DNA of 27,024 bases, taken from NCBI GenBank assembly GCA_946480925.1, contig CAMLLU010000075.1:1-27024 (forward strand). Reading direction: 5' to 3'. The translations under genes and the position numbers were made by a program. Origin of the DNA: an uncultured Rivibacter sp. (GTDB lineage Bacteria > Pseudomonadota > Gammaproteobacteria > Burkholderiales > Burkholderiaceae). Positions 24,772 through 27,024 of this stretch are shown here, one piece after another. Within the stretch, counting starts at the first letter, position 1, and the number at the start of each line of letters is the position of its first letter. The notes beneath the pieces were generated by a model. That model saw only the letters and a list, made by a program, of their open reading frames with translations, searched no databases and had not been told where the DNA came from.

Positions 24772-25503
24772 ATGTCCACTGCTGCCGTCATTTCAAGCGC
24801 CGCCGAGGCGCGTTCCATCGTCACCCGTTTCCTGCGGCCGGCCGACGTGCCGGCGCTGCTGGCCCTCGAGGCGCGCCAATGGACGGCACGCCAGGCCGCC
24901 GATGCCGCCACGATGCTCAAGCGCATCGAAACCTACCCGCAGCTGTGCGTCGGCGCGTTCTGTGCCGACACCGGTGAGGCGCTGGCCTCGCTGTTCATGA
25001 AGCCGACTTCGCGCGAGGCCGTGGAGCGCGCGCGCTGCTGGGAAGACTGCGCGCACCTCGGCGAGCAACCCCTGCTTCGGCGCCGGCGCGCGCGCAGCCT
25101 TTTCGGCATCAGCCTCACCAGCGTGGATGGCGAGGCCGCGTGGAGCCTGATCCGCTTCTTCTGGCCCCATGCGCTCAAGCAAGGCTGGCAAGACATCTAC
25201 CTCGGCTCACCGATGCCGGGCTTTCGCCGTGCGCGCGAGCTGGAATGGCAGCTCGCCGCCGAGCACTATGCGCTGGCCCGGCGCGGCCGCCTGCCGCAAG
25301 ACCCGCAGCTGCGCTACTACCACCGCAAGGGCTTCAAGGAGATCGTCGCAGTGCGGCCCGGCTACTTCCCGCACGAGGAGTCGCTCGACCATGGCGCCGT
25401 GCTGCGCGGCCGCGTGCCGCTGGCCACGCTGTGGCCACTGTGGCGCCGCGTGCCCCTGCCGCTGCTGCAGCGCTTCTCCAACGTCGTGACGGCGCTGCTC
25501 TGA
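24772..25503 (+). CDS. GNAT-like acyltransferase family protein
   Basis: The protein has 243 residues from ATG 24772; a TTG at 24754 is the only near alternative. The N-terminal half (FLRPADVPALLALEARQW...VGAFCADTGEALASLFMKP) has the order of a GNAT fold: a helix after the first strand, then paired strands. A later segment, YLGSPMPGFRRARELEW followed by YYHRKGFKEIVAVRPGYFP, includes the terminal GF-x-E typical of GNAT proteins. It lies 22 bp before a PF10118-type hydrolase gene and is probably co-transcribed with it. As I recall, that pairing occurs in other Burkholderiales, often near fatty-acid activation genes; none is visible here. The substrate is unknown. It shows no hrp box or export signal, so it is probably unrelated to the effector genes. 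Confidence 0.65.
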   Translation: MSTAAVISSAAEARSIVTRFLRPADVPALLALEARQWTARQAADAATMLKRIETYPQLCVGAFCADTGEALASLFMKPTSREAVERARCWEDCAHLGEQPLLRRRRARSLFGISLTSVDGEAAWSLIRFFWPHALKQGWQDIYLGSPMPGFRRARELEWQLAAEHYALARRGRLPQDPQLRYYHRKGFKEIVAVRPGYFPHEESLDHGAVLRGRVPLATLWPLWRRVPLPLLQRFSNVVTALL

Positions 25504-25525
25504 ACGGGAAGCAGGAAGCCCGCCG

Positions 25526-26257
25526 ATGCACACGCCCACGTTGCCCCCGGCGCCCTGGAACGGTGACCACCTGCGCACCCGGTTCTTCGATGCGCTGTCG
25601 CTGATGCTGCCGAGCGGCGAAGCCTTCGTGATCCAGGCCGTGGCCGACTGGCTGGAAGACGAGCGCCACGGTCGCCGGGCCGGCGACACCTTGCGCACGC
25701 AGGCGCAGCAGTTCGTGCGCGAGGAACAGTCGCACCAACGTGCACACCGCCTCTACAACGAACGCCTCGCGCAGCAGGGTCTGCCGGCGCGCGAGCTGGA
25801 GGCCCGCATCGAAGCCGCGGTGGCCGAGCTGGCGCCGCTGGGCCTGCACACGCGGCTCGCACTGGCCGCTGCGTTCGAGCACCTCACCGCACTGCTGTCG
25901 GTCGAGGTGCTCAAGGGCCGCGCGTGGCTGAGCCCTGGCGCCGACGGCCGCGAGGCCAGGCTGTGGCGCTGGCATTGCGAAGAAGAGATCGGCCACCGCC
26001 ACGTGGTGCGCGACCTGGCGGCCGCCAGCCGGGTGGGCTTCGCGCGCCGTGCAGGCTGCCTGCTGCTGGCCAGCCTCTACCTCGGCCTCGACGTGGCGCG
26101 CCTGCTCACGCGGTTGCTGCGGCACGACGTACAGGCCGGCGCGTTGCGCCGCTTCGCGCTGGCCGGCCAGGCCTGCCGTTTTGCCGCGGCCACGGCACCG
26201 GGCCTGCTGCGCCTGGGCCTGGGCTGGCTCGGTTATCTGCGCCCGACGGCACGCTGA
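25526..26257 (+). CDS. Predicted metal-dependent hydrolase (PF10118-like)
   Basis: The 243-residue, mostly helical protein matches my memory of the PF10118 family (FVIQAVADWLEDERH...EEQSHQRAHRLYNERL...FEHLTA...WHCEEEIGHRHVV). Conserved acidic and histidine residues fall at Glu32, Glu67/His70 (ExxH), Glu118 and Glu154/His157 (ExxH). This is the ligand order of ferritin-like diiron carboxylate proteins, so the family label of hydrolase may be misleading. Near the C-terminus a hydrophobic stretch (about 165-185, CLLLASLYLGLDVARLL) may contact the membrane. A good Shine-Dalgarno (AGGAAG) lies 8 bp before ATG 25526. The reaction is unknown. Confidence 0.8.
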   Translation: MHTPTLPPAPWNGDHLRTRFFDALSLMLPSGEAFVIQAVADWLEDERHGRRAGDTLRTQAQQFVREEQSHQRAHRLYNERLAQQGLPARELEARIEAAVAELAPLGLHTRLALAAAFEHLTALLSVEVLKGRAWLSPGADGREARLWRWHCEEEIGHRHVVRDLAAASRVGFARRAGCLLLASLYLGLDVARLLTRLLRHDVQAGALRRFALAGQACRFAAATAPGLLRLGLGWLGYLRPTAR

Positions 26258-26437
26258 GCAAGAAAGTTCGTCGCTGCAAACGCGGTGAACCCGCCATCGC
26301 GATCAGCAAAGAAAAAGTCCGGACCCGCGGCTACCTCTTGAAGCAAATTCCCTACGGAGTGGGGGGTGAGGCGCCCTAGCCACCTCGGCAAAATCGCGCG
26401 CCATTCCAACAAAGCCCGAACGATCGGGGAGGACCCC

Positions 26438-27024
26438 ATGCGATTGCCATCGCAGGACGGCACGAGCTTCGCGCCTGCCGAGCTTTTGTCTGCCCTGCTG
26501 CAGGGCCTGCCCAGCCAGCACAAGCGCCTGCTGGCCATCGACACCCCACTGCCCGGCAACCCCTTCGTGGTGGAGCGCGTGCACGGCACCGAAGGCGTCA
26601 ACACCCTGGGTTCCTTCGAGATCGACTGCCTGTCGGTCAACGCCCACCTCGACCTCACGCCACTGATCGGCGCCGAAGTCACGCTGCAGCTCACCCAGGC
26701 CGACGGCTCGCAGCGCCCCTGGCATGGCTACGTGATGGAGGCCTCTGAGTTGGGCAGCGACGGGGGCATGGCCCGTTGCCGCCTCACGCTGCAGCCCTGG
26801 CCGGCCTTCCTGCAGCACACCCGCGACAGCTTCCTCTACCAGGACATGGACGTGCTGGAGATCGTGGCCGACCTGTTCCGCGACTACGACGAGGCGAACT
26901 GGCGTGCCGAGGTCACCGAGCCCCTGCCGCGCTTTGCCATCAAGACGCAATACAACGAGAGCGACTTCGACTTCCTCGCCCGCCTCTTGGCCGAAGCGGG
27001 CCTGAGCTACCACTTCGAGCACGG
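26438..27024 (+). CDS. vgrG: Type VI secretion spike protein VgrG, 5' part
   Basis: An open frame begins at ATG 26438 with an AGGA Shine-Dalgarno just before it, and runs off the right edge after 195 codons. The sequence has the order of the VgrG gp27-like N-terminal region. PFVVERVHGTEGVNTLGSFE is followed by a DCLS segment, then LIGAEVTLQL and a GYVMEASELG turn. The distinctive CRLTLQPWPAFLQHTRDSFL and FLARLLAEAGLSYHFEH then close the visible part. VgrG trimers form the tip of the T6SS tube and carry effectors on their C-termini or through adaptors; those parts lie outside the window. A T6SS toxin/immunity block lies at the other end of the window. Confidence 0.93.
   Translation, partial: MRLPSQDGTSFAPAELLSALLQGLPSQHKRLLAIDTPLPGNPFVVERVHGTEGVNTLGSFEIDCLSVNAHLDLTPLIGAEVTLQLTQADGSQRPWHGYVMEASELGSDGGMARCRLTLQPWPAFLQHTRDSFLYQDMDVLEIVADLFRDYDEANWRAEVTEPLPRFAIKTQYNESDFDFLARLLAEAGLSYHFEH

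Noticed and set aside
26303..27022. - strand open frame at the right edge
   Set aside because: Shadow of vgrG, whose + strand frame has an ATG, a ribosome-binding site and gp27-like motifs.

Overview
The window is a high-GC (roughly two thirds G+C by eye) stretch from a betaproteobacterium of the Burkholderiales, most likely near Comamonadaceae. The evidence is a Bug/TctC periplasmic receptor, the codon bias, type VI secretion genes at both ends, and plant-pathogen-style hrpII (PIP) promoter boxes. The genus cannot be fixed from the sequence alone.

Left end (1-2520, + strand): the 3' end of a putative type VI toxin gene, apparently frameshifted near base 55, then two tandem paralogous immunity-like genes. 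The second immunity copy is frameshifted near base 1950. A strong hairpin at 2583-2607 separates this block from the next.

Redox and envelope island (2701-11726, all - strand, nine genes). In transcription order: an Rce1/CPBP-type intramembrane protease; a cytochrome c/choice-of-anchor-D protein with a GGGGC-transmembrane-RRRR sorting tail; a TlpA-like thioredoxin; a DUF4266 lipoprotein ending in GGGGCGCN; a DUF3570 outer-membrane protein; ApbE flavin transferase; DsbD; TrxB; and a lipoprotein with three HxH motifs. TrxB, thioredoxin (not encoded here) and DsbD could pass NADPH electrons to the TlpA-like protein outside the cytoplasm. Several junctions are ATGA overlaps. The protease and the sorting tail look like a dedicated enzyme-substrate pair.

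ECF sigma block (11984-14564, - strand): sigma factor, zinc-finger anti-sigma factor and S8 peptidase, all joined by ATGA overlaps. The anti-sigma periplasmic tail resembles the pro-region of the neighbouring protease. Beyond it lies a putative outer-membrane porin-like protein (14632-15390, - strand), and then a Bug receptor on the + strand.

Type III effector pair (16478-24576): two divergent genes share a 632-bp intergenic region that holds three hrpII boxes with correctly spaced -10 elements. One gene encodes an F-box protein with alpha-helical repeats. The other encodes a 1,654-residue protein with an R-S-QxE ADP-ribosyltransferase signature. The F-box gene is bracketed by a direct repeat derived from the 3' end of the Bug gene, and one hrpII box sits partly inside the downstream copy. 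This is the most unusual part of the window.

Right end (24772-27024, + strand): a GNAT-like protein and a PF10118-type metal-dependent hydrolase with a diiron-like ligand set, then the 5' part of a vgrG gene that runs off the window.
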